Shown in pieces: positions 36,584 to 46,480 of a DNA stretch of 64,000 nt. Below the pieces are notes generated by a model. It saw nothing but the letters and a program-made list of their open reading frames with translations, was not told the DNA's origin and ran no database searches. Position 1 is the stretch's first letter. Each line of letters starts with the position of its first letter. Made by a program: the position numbers and the translations under genes. This DNA comes from Gottfriedia acidiceleris (GTDB lineage: Bacteria; Bacillota; Bacilli; Bacillales; Bacillaceae_G), in the NCBI RefSeq assembly GCF_002128425.1, contig NZ_NESS01000013.1, forward strand, positions 49,967 to 113,966, written 5' to 3'.

Positions 36584-38014
36584 TTAACTAAATATTGGAT
36601 AAGAAAGTTTTAAGATCTCATCAGTATGTATTCTTACATTCTTAACAACTGACTCGTTAATTCGATTGTAAAACTCGTTATTCTTTTTGTTTGGAATAAA
36701 TGTTTTTTGTGTTTTAATCATTTTACTTATTGCCTCATAAAAATCTTTATAAACAGATAAATGCTGGCATACACATATAGCTGCTCCTAGACAAGCACTA
36801 CTGCTTCCTTCACGTCTATGTAATGGTTTTCCAAAAAGATCAGCGATAATTTGCATCATCAAATCACTTTTCGATCCACCACCCAAGACGACTATTTCAC
36901 TTAACTTTCCATCGATTTCATCCAACATATCATCAATATTATTTTTGACGTTAAATGCAATCGCTTCCAAGATTGAGCGATAGATGTGATATTTAGTGTG
37001 ACGTTGATCAAAACCAATCATAATACCTTTTCGATAAGGAATAGATGGTGAAGCCAACCAGTCAAGGATTGTAATTAGACCATCGCTTCCCACAGGAACA
37101 TCTTGTGCTTTACGATTCAAAAACTCCTCTTCCGATACACCCATTTTTCTAGCTTCAGTAACAAGTTCTTCACCAATTAATTTTTTAAACCAACTTACAG
37201 TCCACATACCTCTTCTTATGCCATTTGTTTCATAAACGTATTTAAAAGGAATACAAGCTAGTGTAGAGAAGTAATTTTTAGTATTTTCAGAATTTTTACC
37301 CCTTAATAGCATAGCCGATATAAATGTTCCAAGAGAAATCATTATTGTACTTTCGTCCTTAATTCCAGAGCCCAAAACCTCTACAGCTTTATCATTTGCT
37401 GTTGCTACTACCGGTATATCTGAATTAAAACCGAATTCACTTATAAGTTCCTTCCTTAAAATCCCTAACTTTTCACCAGGTTTGACAAGTTCAAATACCA
37501 TATCTTTTTTTAAACCATTGGCTTTAAAGTCTTCATCATCTTTAGACCAATCTAATGTTTTATGATCCAATGGCCAATGAACTTCATAATTTGAAGCGGT
37601 ATCAACAAATTCTCCAGTCAATCTGAAACCTAGATATCCAGAAGTTGTCGTTACATACTTTACTTCATCATCAATATGTTCATATGGCCTAGCAAGTCTG
37701 GAATCCATCCAGCTTATCACTGGATAAGCTAGATTACCATCCTCTTTTAATAAAACACGACAACATCTAATTGTACATAAGCCAATTCCGGCAATCTCTT
37801 TAGGATTGCCAGAAAAATCAGCTAAACAATTTTTCATTGCTGCATACACACTATCCCATAAATCATCATCGGGATGTATTACTACACCTGGTTCAGGCGA
37901 TAAAGTTTCTTTTAATTGAAAGGAACCAAAAGCAACTTCATTTCCTTCCATATCATAAATGGCCACTTTTATACTTTGCGAACCATTATCTATCCCCATT
38001 ACATACTTGTTCAT
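36584..38014 (-). CDS. ygcE: FGGY-family carbohydrate kinase, YgcE-like
   Basis: 476 residues. The N-terminal phosphate loop GIDNGSQSIKV (7-17), WMDSRLARPYEH near 107, and the C-terminal ATP-binding VVLGGGSKSDLMMQIIADLFGKPL with SSACLGAAI are FGGY hallmarks. It phosphorylates a sugar, polyol or derived ketose. It lies between the YqcE and YgcU homologues; the natural substrate of E. coli YgcE is, to my knowledge, not settled. Confidence 0.82.
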   Translation of the reverse strand: MNKYVMGIDNGSQSIKVAIYDMEGNEVAFGSFQLKETLSPEPGVVIHPDDDLWDSVYAAMKNCLADFSGNPKEIAGIGLCTIRCCRVLLKEDGNLAYPVISWMDSRLARPYEHIDDEVKYVTTTSGYLGFRLTGEFVDTASNYEVHWPLDHKTLDWSKDDEDFKANGLKKDMVFELVKPGEKLGILRKELISEFGFNSDIPVVATANDKAVEVLGSGIKDESTIMISLGTFISAMLLRGKNSENTKNYFSTLACIPFKYVYETNGIRRGMWTVSWFKKLIGEELVTEARKMGVSEEEFLNRKAQDVPVGSDGLITILDWLASPSIPYRKGIMIGFDQRHTKYHIYRSILEAIAFNVKNNIDDMLDEIDGKLSEIVVLGGGSKSDLMMQIIADLFGKPLHRREGSSSACLGAAICVCQHLSVYKDFYEAISKMIKTQKTFIPNKKNNEFYNRINESVVKNVRIHTDEILKLSYPIFS

Positions 38015-38035
38015 ACAAACACCCCAATTAAACGA

Positions 38036-39541
38036 TTATAAATATTTTTTTCCTTCCTCTTGAGGGAAAATTGTGCCAAAGTTCATGATGCCATTAGGGT
38101 CAAAAGCTTCTTTTAATTTTTCTAACATATAGTAAGCAGAACCATGCTCCTGTTCTGTCCACTCGTTACGATATTTTCCAATACCATGGTGATGACACAT
38201 TGAGCCACCAAGCTTTAATGTTTCTTCTATAATAATAGAATGAATTGGATGATGATAAATTCTCATTTCATCTTCTGGTGCACAGTTAATATTGTAGTTG
38301 TAAACAAAATACATATTTGTTCCGTTTAAATAACTATGAGATGAGTGTCCGCCTAGCATTGTTACATCTTCAATTCTATCAAACTCTTCTCTTACTCTTT
38401 TCATTACATTATGATAAATTTGAATGATGCTTTCCCAGTCAGCTGATACTTCAGTTGTAAAACCATCGTGCTTATTAAAATCAACCATTCTTTGGATTTC
38501 ATTATCAATATGCTCTTGAGACCAATTCAAGTGACTAAACCAATCTTCAATTAGTTGATCTTCAACTTTTTCAATAATTCCATCTTCGTATTTAGAAACC
38601 GCTTCTTCAATCGCTTCAGTTGTCGCTTTGACAATACCTTTTGGTCCTTCTGACATAAAAATTAGTACACATTTGTCTTTAAAGAAATGTGAGAAATGCT
38701 GTCTTGCATCTTCTTCAGAATATACTCGTGCAACTGACGGTCTAAATCCGTTAGTCATTACTTCTCTTAAAACTTTAATACCAGTATCCATATCCTTAAT
38801 TAAATAACCATGAAAAACATTGTTTTCAGGATAGTATTTAAATATTTTAACGGTAACTTCAGTTATATAACATAATGTTCCTTCATTTCCAATTGCAATA
38901 TGTCGAATATCTGGTCCACCAGCTCTTCTTGGTACATTTTTAATTTTAGAAATATGTCCGTTTGGAAATACACATTCTAATCCTACAACCATATCCTCAA
39001 TAGCACCGTATAAAGTTGAGAATTGCCCTATACTTCTTGTTGCCAGTAATCCACCAAATTGTGCTACTGGTTTTGATTGAGGTGAGTGACCTGTAGTGTA
39101 GCCAATTTTACGTAACTCATCTTCTAAAACTTGTAGTTTCACACCTGCTTGAACTGTTGCTTGCATATTATACTGATCAATTTTAATAATGTTATTCATT
39201 TTTGATCCATCGATTACGATCGCTAAATCCTTCCAGTTTTCAAGCCCACCTTCAGTAGCAGTTTTTCCACTTCTAGGAATGACATTGATTCTGTTTTTAT
39301 CACAGAATTTCAAAAGTGATTGAACTTCTTTAGTAGAGTGTGGATATACGATTGCCATAGGCATTGGAACATCAAGAACCTTTTTAGCTTTCGCATACTT
39401 TTTATATCGATCTGCTGATGCATCATGTAGAGCTTCATGTTCTGTAACTATTTGATCGACAGAAATAATAGATTCTAATTCTTTTACTAATTGCTCTTTA
39501 ACCTTCGTATTTTCGTCTTTTAATAATTGTTCTTTAGTCAT
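38036..39541 (-). CDS. ygcU: FAD-linked oxidoreductase (alkyl-DHAP synthase/glycolate oxidase fold), YgcU-like
   Basis: 501 residues. The FAD_binding_4 domain includes VIPRSGKTATEGGLE (about 92-106) and the phrases TTGHSPQSKPVAQFGGLLATRSIGQ and LYGAIEDMVVGLE; the C-terminal domain carries LGGHSSHSYLNGTNMYFVYNY and MCHHHGIGKYRNEW. These match my recall of E. coli YgcU closely. It probably oxidises a hydroxyacid or sugar derivative; electron acceptor unknown. No ETF genes (ygcQ/ygcR in E. coli) are nearby. Confidence 0.84.
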   Translation of the reverse strand: MTKEQLLKDENTKVKEQLVKELESIISVDQIVTEHEALHDASADRYKKYAKAKKVLDVPMPMAIVYPHSTKEVQSLLKFCDKNRINVIPRSGKTATEGGLENWKDLAIVIDGSKMNNIIKIDQYNMQATVQAGVKLQVLEDELRKIGYTTGHSPQSKPVAQFGGLLATRSIGQFSTLYGAIEDMVVGLECVFPNGHISKIKNVPRRAGGPDIRHIAIGNEGTLCYITEVTVKIFKYYPENNVFHGYLIKDMDTGIKVLREVMTNGFRPSVARVYSEEDARQHFSHFFKDKCVLIFMSEGPKGIVKATTEAIEEAVSKYEDGIIEKVEDQLIEDWFSHLNWSQEHIDNEIQRMVDFNKHDGFTTEVSADWESIIQIYHNVMKRVREEFDRIEDVTMLGGHSSHSYLNGTNMYFVYNYNINCAPEDEMRIYHHPIHSIIIEETLKLGGSMCHHHGIGKYRNEWTEQEHGSAYYMLEKLKEAFDPNGIMNFGTIFPQEEGKKYL

Positions 39542-39577
39542 CGGTATATTACTCCTTTGTATTATTTCTATTTTCCG

Positions 39578-40372
39578 TTATCTTACTAAGTATCCACCAT
39601 CAACATTTAATAAAATGCCATTTACATAATTCGAAGCGTCTGAAGCTAAAAATACAACTGCACCCATTAAATCTAAAATATTTCCCCATCTATTTGCTGG
39701 AATATGATCTAGTATTCGTTGATTTGCTACAGGATTAGCTCTTGTCTCAGCAGTTACTGCAGTAGCAAAGTATCCAGGTGCAATTCCGTTAACTTGAATA
39801 TTAAATTGAGCTAGTTCATCACAATAAGCTTTTGTAAAACCTGCTAAACCATGTTTAGTCGCAGCATATGCTGGTGACCATTGTCCTCCAAGATATGAAA
39901 ATAACGAACAAGTATTTATGATTTTTCCACTTTTTTGCGGAATCATATACTTTGCCACTTCATGAGATAATTCAAATCCAGCTGTTAAATTAATCGCAAC
40001 CATTTTATCCCATTGAAGTCTAGTAAACTTCGTAACATCAGGTTCGTTTATACAAATACCTGCATTATTCATGAGAATATCTATTTTTCCGTATGTATCA
40101 ATACATTCTTCTGCTATTTCTTTACAAGCGCCCTCTTTCGTAACGTCTGTAATCATTAGATGGTAACGAACACCTTCTGACTCAATCAGTTTTTTTGTTT
40201 CTCCATCATCATCAGCAATGCTAACTGCAAAAATGTCTGCTCCAGCTTTTGCAAGTGCTAATGCAAAACCTTGGCCTAATCCAGAATTTCCTCCTGTAAT
40301 CATAGCAACTTTACCTTTTAAGCTAAAGAAATCCATTGAGAAATCATTAATACTAACTTTTTCAGTATTCAT
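39578..40372 (-). CDS. ygcW: Short-chain dehydrogenase/reductase, YgcW-like
   Basis: 264 residues. DFSMDFFSLKGKVAMITGG and TGGNSGLGQGFA at 25-36 fix the cofactor site; catalytic Ser in NTCSLFSYLGGQWSPA with YAATK near 165, ending YVNGILLNVDGGYLVR. These match E. coli YgcW. First gene of the operon, 36 bp before the ygcU homologue. Related to sugar-acid dehydrogenases (KduD group). Confidence 0.84.
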   Translation of the reverse strand: MNTEKVSINDFSMDFFSLKGKVAMITGGNSGLGQGFALALAKAGADIFAVSIADDDGETKKLIESEGVRYHLMITDVTKEGACKEIAEECIDTYGKIDILMNNAGICINEPDVTKFTRLQWDKMVAINLTAGFELSHEVAKYMIPQKSGKIINTCSLFSYLGGQWSPAYAATKHGLAGFTKAYCDELAQFNIQVNGIAPGYFATAVTAETRANPVANQRILDHIPANRWGNILDLMGAVVFLASDASNYVNGILLNVDGGYLVR

Positions 40373-40413
40373 GCTTTATACCATCCTCTTAATCTTTTGT
40401 TTTAACAAGGTCA

Positions 40414-40442
40414 ATAATACAATAGCAATTTCAAAATGTAAA
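40414..40442 (-). promoter_or_regulatory. Sigma-A promoter of the ygcW-ygcU-ygcE-yqcE operon, with cre-like overlap
   Basis: Minus strand: TTTACA (40442-40437), 17-bp spacer, TATTAT (40419-40414). A cre-like TGTAAACGAATTCA (40437-40450) overlaps the -35. Confidence 0.65.
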
Positions 40443-40453
40443 CGAATTCATGT

Positions 40454-40503
40454 GAAAATTTTCTTTATTTTTTATTTTTTTAAGTATTTTCGGAAAATTT
40501 TCC
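40454..40503. promoter_or_regulatory. Paired palindromes, candidate RpiR operators
   Basis: GAAAATTTTC (40454-40463) and GGAAAATTTTCC (40492-40503) have centres 39 bp apart, between the operon promoter and the regulator gene. AT-richness makes chance occurrence possible. Confidence 0.45.
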
Positions 40504-40570
40504 ATTTTATTTCATATCTATTATTGACTAAAAAAATACTATAGATTAAAATATTTTCAAATTACTAGAA

Positions 40571-41317
40571 ATGAGAGACCGTATGATAAATATAAATATA
40601 AATAAATTAAATGAGATCGAGCTTTCTGTTCATAATAAACTTTCTAAAATGATTCCAACTAACGCTAACATTAAAATATTAGAAGCTGCTAACTATTGCG
40701 AAGTGTCTCCTTCTAAGGTTTCAAAACTAGTAAGAAAATTAGGGTTTGAGAGCTTTAAACAATACAAGCAATTTTTTAGTGGCCAGCAAATGCCTATAGA
40801 AAACAAAAAAATTTCAAGTGAAATAGATCGATTAAAAAATTTTCTAGAAAACTTTGACTCCGTTCTGATTGATAATTTCTTAGACTTATTTAACAAATAC
40901 GACAGAATTGTTTTTTTCGGCCTAGGGCCATCATTTATTTGCATTGAATACTTTGCTTATAAACTCACTTTAGTATCAGGAAAAAATATATCTGTGGCTC
41001 AAAGTGAATCTTATGCCCAACATTTGGCTGATGAGGAAACACTTTTTGTCATCTTTTCAGTAACTGGTAAGTTCACTTCTTTCGAGAACCTTATTAATGG
41101 AGTAAAAGCTCGTGGGGCGAATATATTAATGATTTTAGAGGAGTACAACACTTCATTAGCTTTAGAAATAGATAATATATTTTACTTAACAAATTCGACA
41201 CAAGATGAAAGTCTTTTACCGTTTGAGAAAACTCGTACTGTATTTTTTATTTTCATAGAAGAAGTTATTGCAAGATTAATGTCAGAAAAAGATGAAAACA
41301 ACTTAGAAAAGATATAA
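40571..41317 (+). CDS. MurR/RpiR-family transcriptional regulator
   Basis: 248 residues: N-terminal HTH_6 domain (about 1-75, EAANYCEVSPSKVSKLVRKLGFESFKQYKQ) and a SIS sugar-phosphate-binding domain (about 95-220, VFFGLGPSFICIEYFAYKLTL). Either ATG at 40571 or ATG at 40583 could be used; a weak GAGAG precedes the latter. Divergent from the ygcW-type operon, so it probably senses a phosphorylated intermediate made by the FGGY kinase. Confidence 0.83.
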   Translation: MRDRMINININKLNEIELSVHNKLSKMIPTNANIKILEAANYCEVSPSKVSKLVRKLGFESFKQYKQFFSGQQMPIENKKISSEIDRLKNFLENFDSVLIDNFLDLFNKYDRIVFFGLGPSFICIEYFAYKLTLVSGKNISVAQSESYAQHLADEETLFVIFSVTGKFTSFENLINGVKARGANILMILEEYNTSLALEIDNIFYLTNSTQDESLLPFEKTRTVFFIFIEEVIARLMSEKDENNLEKI

Positions 41318-41376
41318 TAACGCTGAAATTGAAAGCGATTTCTTTCGTTTAGGGAAATTTCGTTTTAATTTCATAA

Positions 41377-41411
41377 AAAAGAAGATTTACTCAGAAAGTA
41401 AATCTTCTTTT
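41377..41411. terminator. Bidirectional terminator between rpiR-type and tetR-type genes
   Basis: 15-bp perfect stem AAAAGAAGATTTACT with AGTAAATCTTCTTTT and a five-base loop, then T-rich sequence. Confidence 0.9.
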
Positions 41412-42033
41412 ATTTTTTGCCCATTATTCCATTCCAAAAGAAGTCGATGATTTGTTCGGCCATTTCATCTATTGTAGAAAAAATTGATTTTTGATCTGTA
41501 TCTCTATAATTCCCAATCGATAGAATTGCAAAAAACAATTGGGTATAGAATTTTGAATTGCCTCGAGGTATTTCCTCATTCTCAATGGCTGTTGTCATTG
41601 CTTTTTCAATCACATTATACATCATTTCTTCCGCGTTGTTCATTTGTTGTAACTGCTCATCTGATAAAGAAACTTTCGCTTCCTTCGTAAAAGCTTTTAA
41701 ATCAATTTCAAAAGTTGCTCTTAAATGGACTTTAACCATTTCGTGGAGATTTACTTTCAACGACTTATTCGAAGATAAAATCTCAGCCATTCGTTCACTT
41801 ATTCGAAGCATCATTTGAACCATTGCATCCGTAAAAAGATCTGCTTTAGTTGGATAATAATAATAAACCGTTGCTTTGGTCACACCACAATTCTTAGCTA
41901 CGTCATCCATTGAAACTAATTGATATCCGTTTTGAAGAAACAATTGGATTGCATTTTCAACGATTGTTGTTTTTGTAGGCTTTTTTTTTGAATCCTGTGG
42001 TGGTCTACCAAGAGGCCGTTTCATTTGTTCCAA
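41410..42033 (-). CDS. TetR-family regulator
   Basis: 207 residues from a TTG with GGAGAG seven bases upstream. Residues 22-70 hold the TetR helix-turn-helix (QLVSMDDVAKNCGVTKATVYYYYPTKADLF). Divergent from the MMPL transporter, which it likely represses. Confidence 0.84.
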   Translation of the reverse strand: MEQMKRPLGRPPQDSKKKPTKTTIVENAIQLFLQNGYQLVSMDDVAKNCGVTKATVYYYYPTKADLFTDAMVQMMLRISERMAEILSSNKSLKVNLHEMVKVHLRATFEIDLKAFTKEAKVSLSDEQLQQMNNAEEMMYNVIEKAMTTAIENEEIPRGNSKFYTQLFFAILSIGNYRDTDQKSIFSTIDEMAEQIIDFFWNGIMGKK

Positions 42034-42087
42034 TTTGCTTCTCTCCTAACCTTTTATTTCCTTTTCATTATATCATAATAAAAGTTC

Positions 42088-42117
42088 TTGAATAATTAAC
42101 TGACCAGTATATATAAT
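42088..42117 (+). promoter_or_regulatory. Promoter of the MMPL gene with TetR-type operator region
   Basis: TTGAAT (42088-42093), 18 bp, TATAAT (42112-42117); AACTGACCAGTATAT between them resembles TetR-family half-sites such as TGACC. Confidence 0.5.
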
Positions 42118-42152
42118 TATGGTAATAAATTTTTACGAGAGGTGAATTCAGT

Positions 42153-44390
42153 ATGAAACATCATCCCTTTCATTCATGGGGAAAATTTGTATGTAGTAAA
42201 CGTACAAGATGGATAACATTGTTATTATGGGTTCTATTAACGATTGTATTATCATTAAGTTTTCCTTCTGTAAATGAAGTAGAAAATAATACAGCAGATA
42301 ACCTACCTAAGCAATCCATGTCGCAAAAAGCTGATCAGCTAATAAAAAAAGAGTTTCCAACTGATTCTGGAAACCCTTTATTAATTGTTTGGAACCGTAA
42401 AGATGGACTAAAGGAAGACGATTACAAAGTCATTCAAACTGTTTATAAAGAACTTCAAAAGTACCCATTGAAAAATCAATTAACATCACCGTCATATGAT
42501 TTAATGCCTACACAAGCAATTAAACGAAGTTCTTCAGAGGATGGTACTACAATCATTACAACTGTTCTTTTTGATAAAAAAGCAGATGATAAAGTACTCC
42601 AAAAAAATATCGACATACTAGAAAAGCTAATTAAAAATAATACTGGTGATGACCCAGTAAAACGAAAATTAACAGAATCTGGTCTAAAAGTTCGCTTTTC
42701 TGGCCCAGTTGGAATTCAAACAGATGCTGTAAGTTTATTTTCACAAGCCGATGTAAAACTTTTATTATCAACTGTATCGCTTGTATTAGTTTTCTTAATC
42801 CTCCTATACCGTTCACCAATTATGGCAATTGTCCCGTTAATAGTAGTTGGTTTCGCTTACGGAATCGTAAACCCTTTATTAGGATTTTTGGGTGAAAAAG
42901 GTATTATAACGGTTGATTCACAAGCCGTTTCGATTATGACCGTTTTATTATTTGGTGCTGGTACTGATTATTGTTTATTTTTGATATCTAGGTATCGTGA
43001 ATATTTACTTTATGAAGAAAATAAATATAAAGCACTTCAACTCGCGATTAAGGAATCTAGTGGAGCCATTACGATGAGCGCTTTAACAGTTGTTATTGGT
43101 TTAGGTACACTCTTATTAGCTCAATATGGTGCGTTTCATCGTTTCGCAGTACCATTTAGTTTGGCAGTTCTTTTTATGGGTATTGCTGCAATAACAATCC
43201 TTCCTGCCCTTCTATCCTTATTTGGTAGAGTTTCATTTTTTCCTTTTATTCCAAGAACTGAAGAAATGGAAGTTTTGAGAGCTAATAAAAAAGGAAAATC
43301 GATTACGAAAAAACAAACCAAAGTGACATTTAATAAAAAAATAGGAAAACTGGTTACTCATAAACCTTGGACAATTATTCTAGTTTCTATCATTCTCTTA
43401 GGCGGGCTAGCTCTGTTTGTACCTCGAGTACAATACACATATGATTTACTTCAATCATTTCCTAAAGATATGCCTTCAAGAGAAGGATTTGATTTAATAT
43501 CAGACCACTATTCATCAGGTTTATTAGCACCTGTTAAAGTAATAATCGATACAGAAAATAAAAATATTCCTGTAAAAAAGGAATTAGAATCACTTTCATT
43601 CGTAAAAGATGTTTCTAAACCTAATACAGGCAAAAATAATAAAAGATTACAATTATATGAAATTTCTTTAGTCGAAAATCCTTATTCTATTAAAGGATTA
43701 GAGAGAATTCCTCAACTAGAAAAGAAAATTAAGAAGCTATTGAACGAAAATAATATACAAAAAGTAGATGAGCATTACTGGATTGGTGGAGAAACAGTAA
43801 CGAATTTAGATACAAAAAATATAACTGAGCGCGATCAATCTGTTATTATTCCTGTAATGATTGGATTAATTGCATTATTACTGTTAACTTATTTACGTTC
43901 TATTACAGCAATGATTTACTTAATTTTATCAGTCATATTATCTTATCTTTCTGCATTAGGTGCAGGCTGGCTAATTCTTCACTACGGATTTGGGGCTAAC
44001 GCGATCCAAGGTTCTATTCCTTTATATTCATTTGTATTTTTAGTAGCATTAGGTGAAGATTACAATATATTCATGGTTTCTGAAATATGGAAAAATAAGA
44101 AGAAGCAAGCTCATCGCGATGCAGTAGCAAATGGAGTAGCAAAAACTGGGGCTGTTATTTCATCCGCTGGATTAATCTTGGCCGGTACATTCCTAGTGTT
44201 AGCAACTTTACCAATTCAAGTACTAGTACAATTTGGTATCGTTACTTGTGTTGGAGTATTAATTGATACATTCATTGTTCGTCCACTTTTAGTTCCAGCA
44301 ATTACTACAGTATTAGGTAGATTTGCATATTGGCCAGGTGAACTTTCGAAAAAAGAGTATGATTCAAAACAAAAAATGCAAATAGAATAA
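42153..44390 (+). CDS. MMPL-family transporter (YdfJ-like)
   Basis: 745 residues, two MMPL/RND repeats of about six helices each with extracytoplasmic loops after helix 1 and helix 7. FGAGTDYCLFLISRYREYL (about 270) and ALGEDYNIFMVSEIW (about 635) are the paired GxDY proton-relay motifs. Likely exports a lipophilic compound. GAGGTG precedes the ATG. Paired with the divergent TetR gene. Confidence 0.86.
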   Translation: MKHHPFHSWGKFVCSKRTRWITLLLWVLLTIVLSLSFPSVNEVENNTADNLPKQSMSQKADQLIKKEFPTDSGNPLLIVWNRKDGLKEDDYKVIQTVYKELQKYPLKNQLTSPSYDLMPTQAIKRSSSEDGTTIITTVLFDKKADDKVLQKNIDILEKLIKNNTGDDPVKRKLTESGLKVRFSGPVGIQTDAVSLFSQADVKLLLSTVSLVLVFLILLYRSPIMAIVPLIVVGFAYGIVNPLLGFLGEKGIITVDSQAVSIMTVLLFGAGTDYCLFLISRYREYLLYEENKYKALQLAIKESSGAITMSALTVVIGLGTLLLAQYGAFHRFAVPFSLAVLFMGIAAITILPALLSLFGRVSFFPFIPRTEEMEVLRANKKGKSITKKQTKVTFNKKIGKLVTHKPWTIILVSIILLGGLALFVPRVQYTYDLLQSFPKDMPSREGFDLISDHYSSGLLAPVKVIIDTENKNIPVKKELESLSFVKDVSKPNTGKNNKRLQLYEISLVENPYSIKGLERIPQLEKKIKKLLNENNIQKVDEHYWIGGETVTNLDTKNITERDQSVIIPVMIGLIALLLLTYLRSITAMIYLILSVILSYLSALGAGWLILHYGFGANAIQGSIPLYSFVFLVALGEDYNIFMVSEIWKNKKKQAHRDAVANGVAKTGAVISSAGLILAGTFLVLATLPIQVLVQFGIVTCVGVLIDTFIVRPLLVPAITTVLGRFAYWPGELSKKEYDSKQKMQIE

Positions 44391-44400
44391 TAACAGAATA

Positions 44401-44448
44401 AAAACACCATAATGCATTATTTACTTAAATGATGCATTATGGTGTTTT
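44401..44448. terminator. Terminator after the MMPL gene
   Basis: 17-bp stem AAAACACCATAATGCAT with 44432-44448, ending in five T. Confidence 0.9.
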
Positions 44449-44470
44449 TCATTGGAACAATCATTGTAAA

Positions 44471-44773
44471 TTACTTATTAGTTTGATTAAGCTGTTTCAT
44501 CGTCAGATTAATCAATTGATATAAACCAAACATCCCTAAGTAAGAGCCAGTAATTAAAAAATAAATATTAAGAAATACAGCATGAATATTTGTCATAAAA
44601 ACAACATCATGTTTTATAATTTGATAAATTGATATTGCTGAAATTCCCCCAAAAATTATATAACAGATGATTGCTATTATATTAAAAATTGTGTTAAAGA
44701 TCCGATTAAATCTAGCTAATCCAATCATGATAATAGGAAAAAAAATAATTGAACAGAATATTAAAGTTTTCAA
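44471..44773 (-). CDS. Small membrane protein of unknown function
   Basis: 100 residues from a TTG, with three predicted helices (about 3-20, 27-48, 63-88). No family recognised; the start is uncertain because GGAG lies 12 bases upstream. Confidence 0.5.
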   Translation of the reverse strand: MKTLIFCSIIFFPIIMIGLARFNRIFNTIFNIIAIICYIIFGGISAISIYQIIKHDVVFMTNIHAVFLNIYFLITGSYLGMFGLYQLINLTMKQLNQTNK

Positions 44774-44919
44774 GTGGTTTACTTACTCCATTTTTTAATT
44801 GAAATATGATAATTTTATTATTTGCAAATTTATTTTGACTATCCAAATTGAGCACTCTTTTCACTCTGCCCTCTTTACTTAATCCTTAATATGAACGATA
44901 GGTAAGACTCAAATAAAAA

Positions 44920-45459
<540 letters not shown>

Positions 45460-45463
45460 TTAA

Positions 45464-45916
45464 TCAATAATTTCTCTTGTTTCCCTTTTTAACAAATTCC
45501 CAGTCTTTTTCGACATTTTTTCTTACCTTTAGAAGAAGATTGAAAATAGTTTCAACTTCTATTTCGGACAATCCATCTAATGCAACGATATTGGAATAAT
45601 CATTTTCTCTTTTTATAAAAGGATAAACATTTTCCCCCTTCTCTGTTGCAAAGAGCTTTTTTATTTTTTTGTTCTCTTTATCCTCTTTCTTTTCAATAAA
45701 TCCATTCATTTCAAGTTTTTTTATAGCACGTGCTGCTGTTGTTCGATCTACCTTTATCATCTCAGCTAACTTTTCTTGAATGATTCCTGGGTTTTCAACT
45801 ATTCGCACTAGATACAAATACTGACCTTTTGTAAGGTCATATTCTTTAAACTCAATATTACTAATCGAATCTAATGCTCTTGCAATCATCCCAATTTCAC
45901 GAAGAATTTCCTTCAT
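45464..45916 (-). CDS. MarR-family transcriptional regulator
   Basis: 150 residues with a winged HTH at about 30-100 (IIQEKLAEMIKVDRTTAARAIKKLEMNGFIEKKEDKENKK). AAGGAGTT precedes the ATG. Paired palindromes lie in the divergent promoter region; it probably controls its own operon and the acetyltransferase at 46040. Confidence 0.85.
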   Translation of the reverse strand: MKEILREIGMIARALDSISNIEFKEYDLTKGQYLYLVRIVENPGIIQEKLAEMIKVDRTTAARAIKKLEMNGFIEKKEDKENKKIKKLFATEKGENVYPFIKRENDYSNIVALDGLSEIEVETIFNLLLKVRKNVEKDWEFVKKGNKRNY

Positions 45917-45941
45917 AATTAACTCCTTAGTATTAATATTG

Positions 45942-46000
45942 TTGTAAATGCAATAAAAATGATATATATTAAATTTAACTTATTTTTGTTGCATTTGCAA
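45942..46000. promoter_or_regulatory. Paired MarR-type operators
   Basis: TTGTAAATGCAA (45942-45953) and TTGCATTTGCAA (45989-46000) are inverted relative to each other and each nearly palindromic, 35 bp apart, between the divergent marR-type and acetyltransferase genes. Confidence 0.68.
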
Positions 46001-46039
46001 TAATACAGTAAAAAATTTGGTTAAAAGGGACTGATAAAA

Positions 46040-46480
46040 ATGACGAATACAAAAAAAGTAATGAATGAAAAAGAGTTAAAAATAGCTTTTGCAATAAGGA
46101 AAGATGTATTTGTAAAAGAACAAGGTGTACCTATAGAAGATGAATTTGATCAATATGATAAATTAAATAGTCATTGCGAACACATATTAGTTCATTACAA
46201 TGAACAACCAGTCGGTACGGGAAGGATTAGGTTTATTGATGAAGTAGGTAAATTAGAAAGAATCTGCATCCTCGAACCTTTCCGTAAATTTGGTCTTGGA
46301 AAATCCATTATTAAAGCATTAGAAGAAATCGCGGTAGAACAAGGAGCCAAAAAAGTAAAATTGCATGGCCAAACACATGCAGAAGGTTTTTATAAAAAGC
46401 TTGGATATCATACTTCCTCTAATATCTTTATAGAAGATGGAATCCCACATATTCTCATGCTAAAAGAAATAACTAAATGA
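46040..46480 (+). CDS. GNAT-family N-acetyltransferase (YjcF-like)
   Basis: 146 residues. FAIRKDVFVKEQGVPIEDEFDQYD at 13-36 and EPFRKFGLGKSIIKALEEIA at about 79 are typical of the ElaA/YjcF group. Overlaps the next gene by ATGA. Confidence 0.82.
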   Translation: MTNTKKVMNEKELKIAFAIRKDVFVKEQGVPIEDEFDQYDKLNSHCEHILVHYNEQPVGTGRIRFIDEVGKLERICILEPFRKFGLGKSIIKALEEIAVEQGAKKVKLHGQTHAEGFYKKLGYHTSSNIFIEDGIPHILMLKEITK

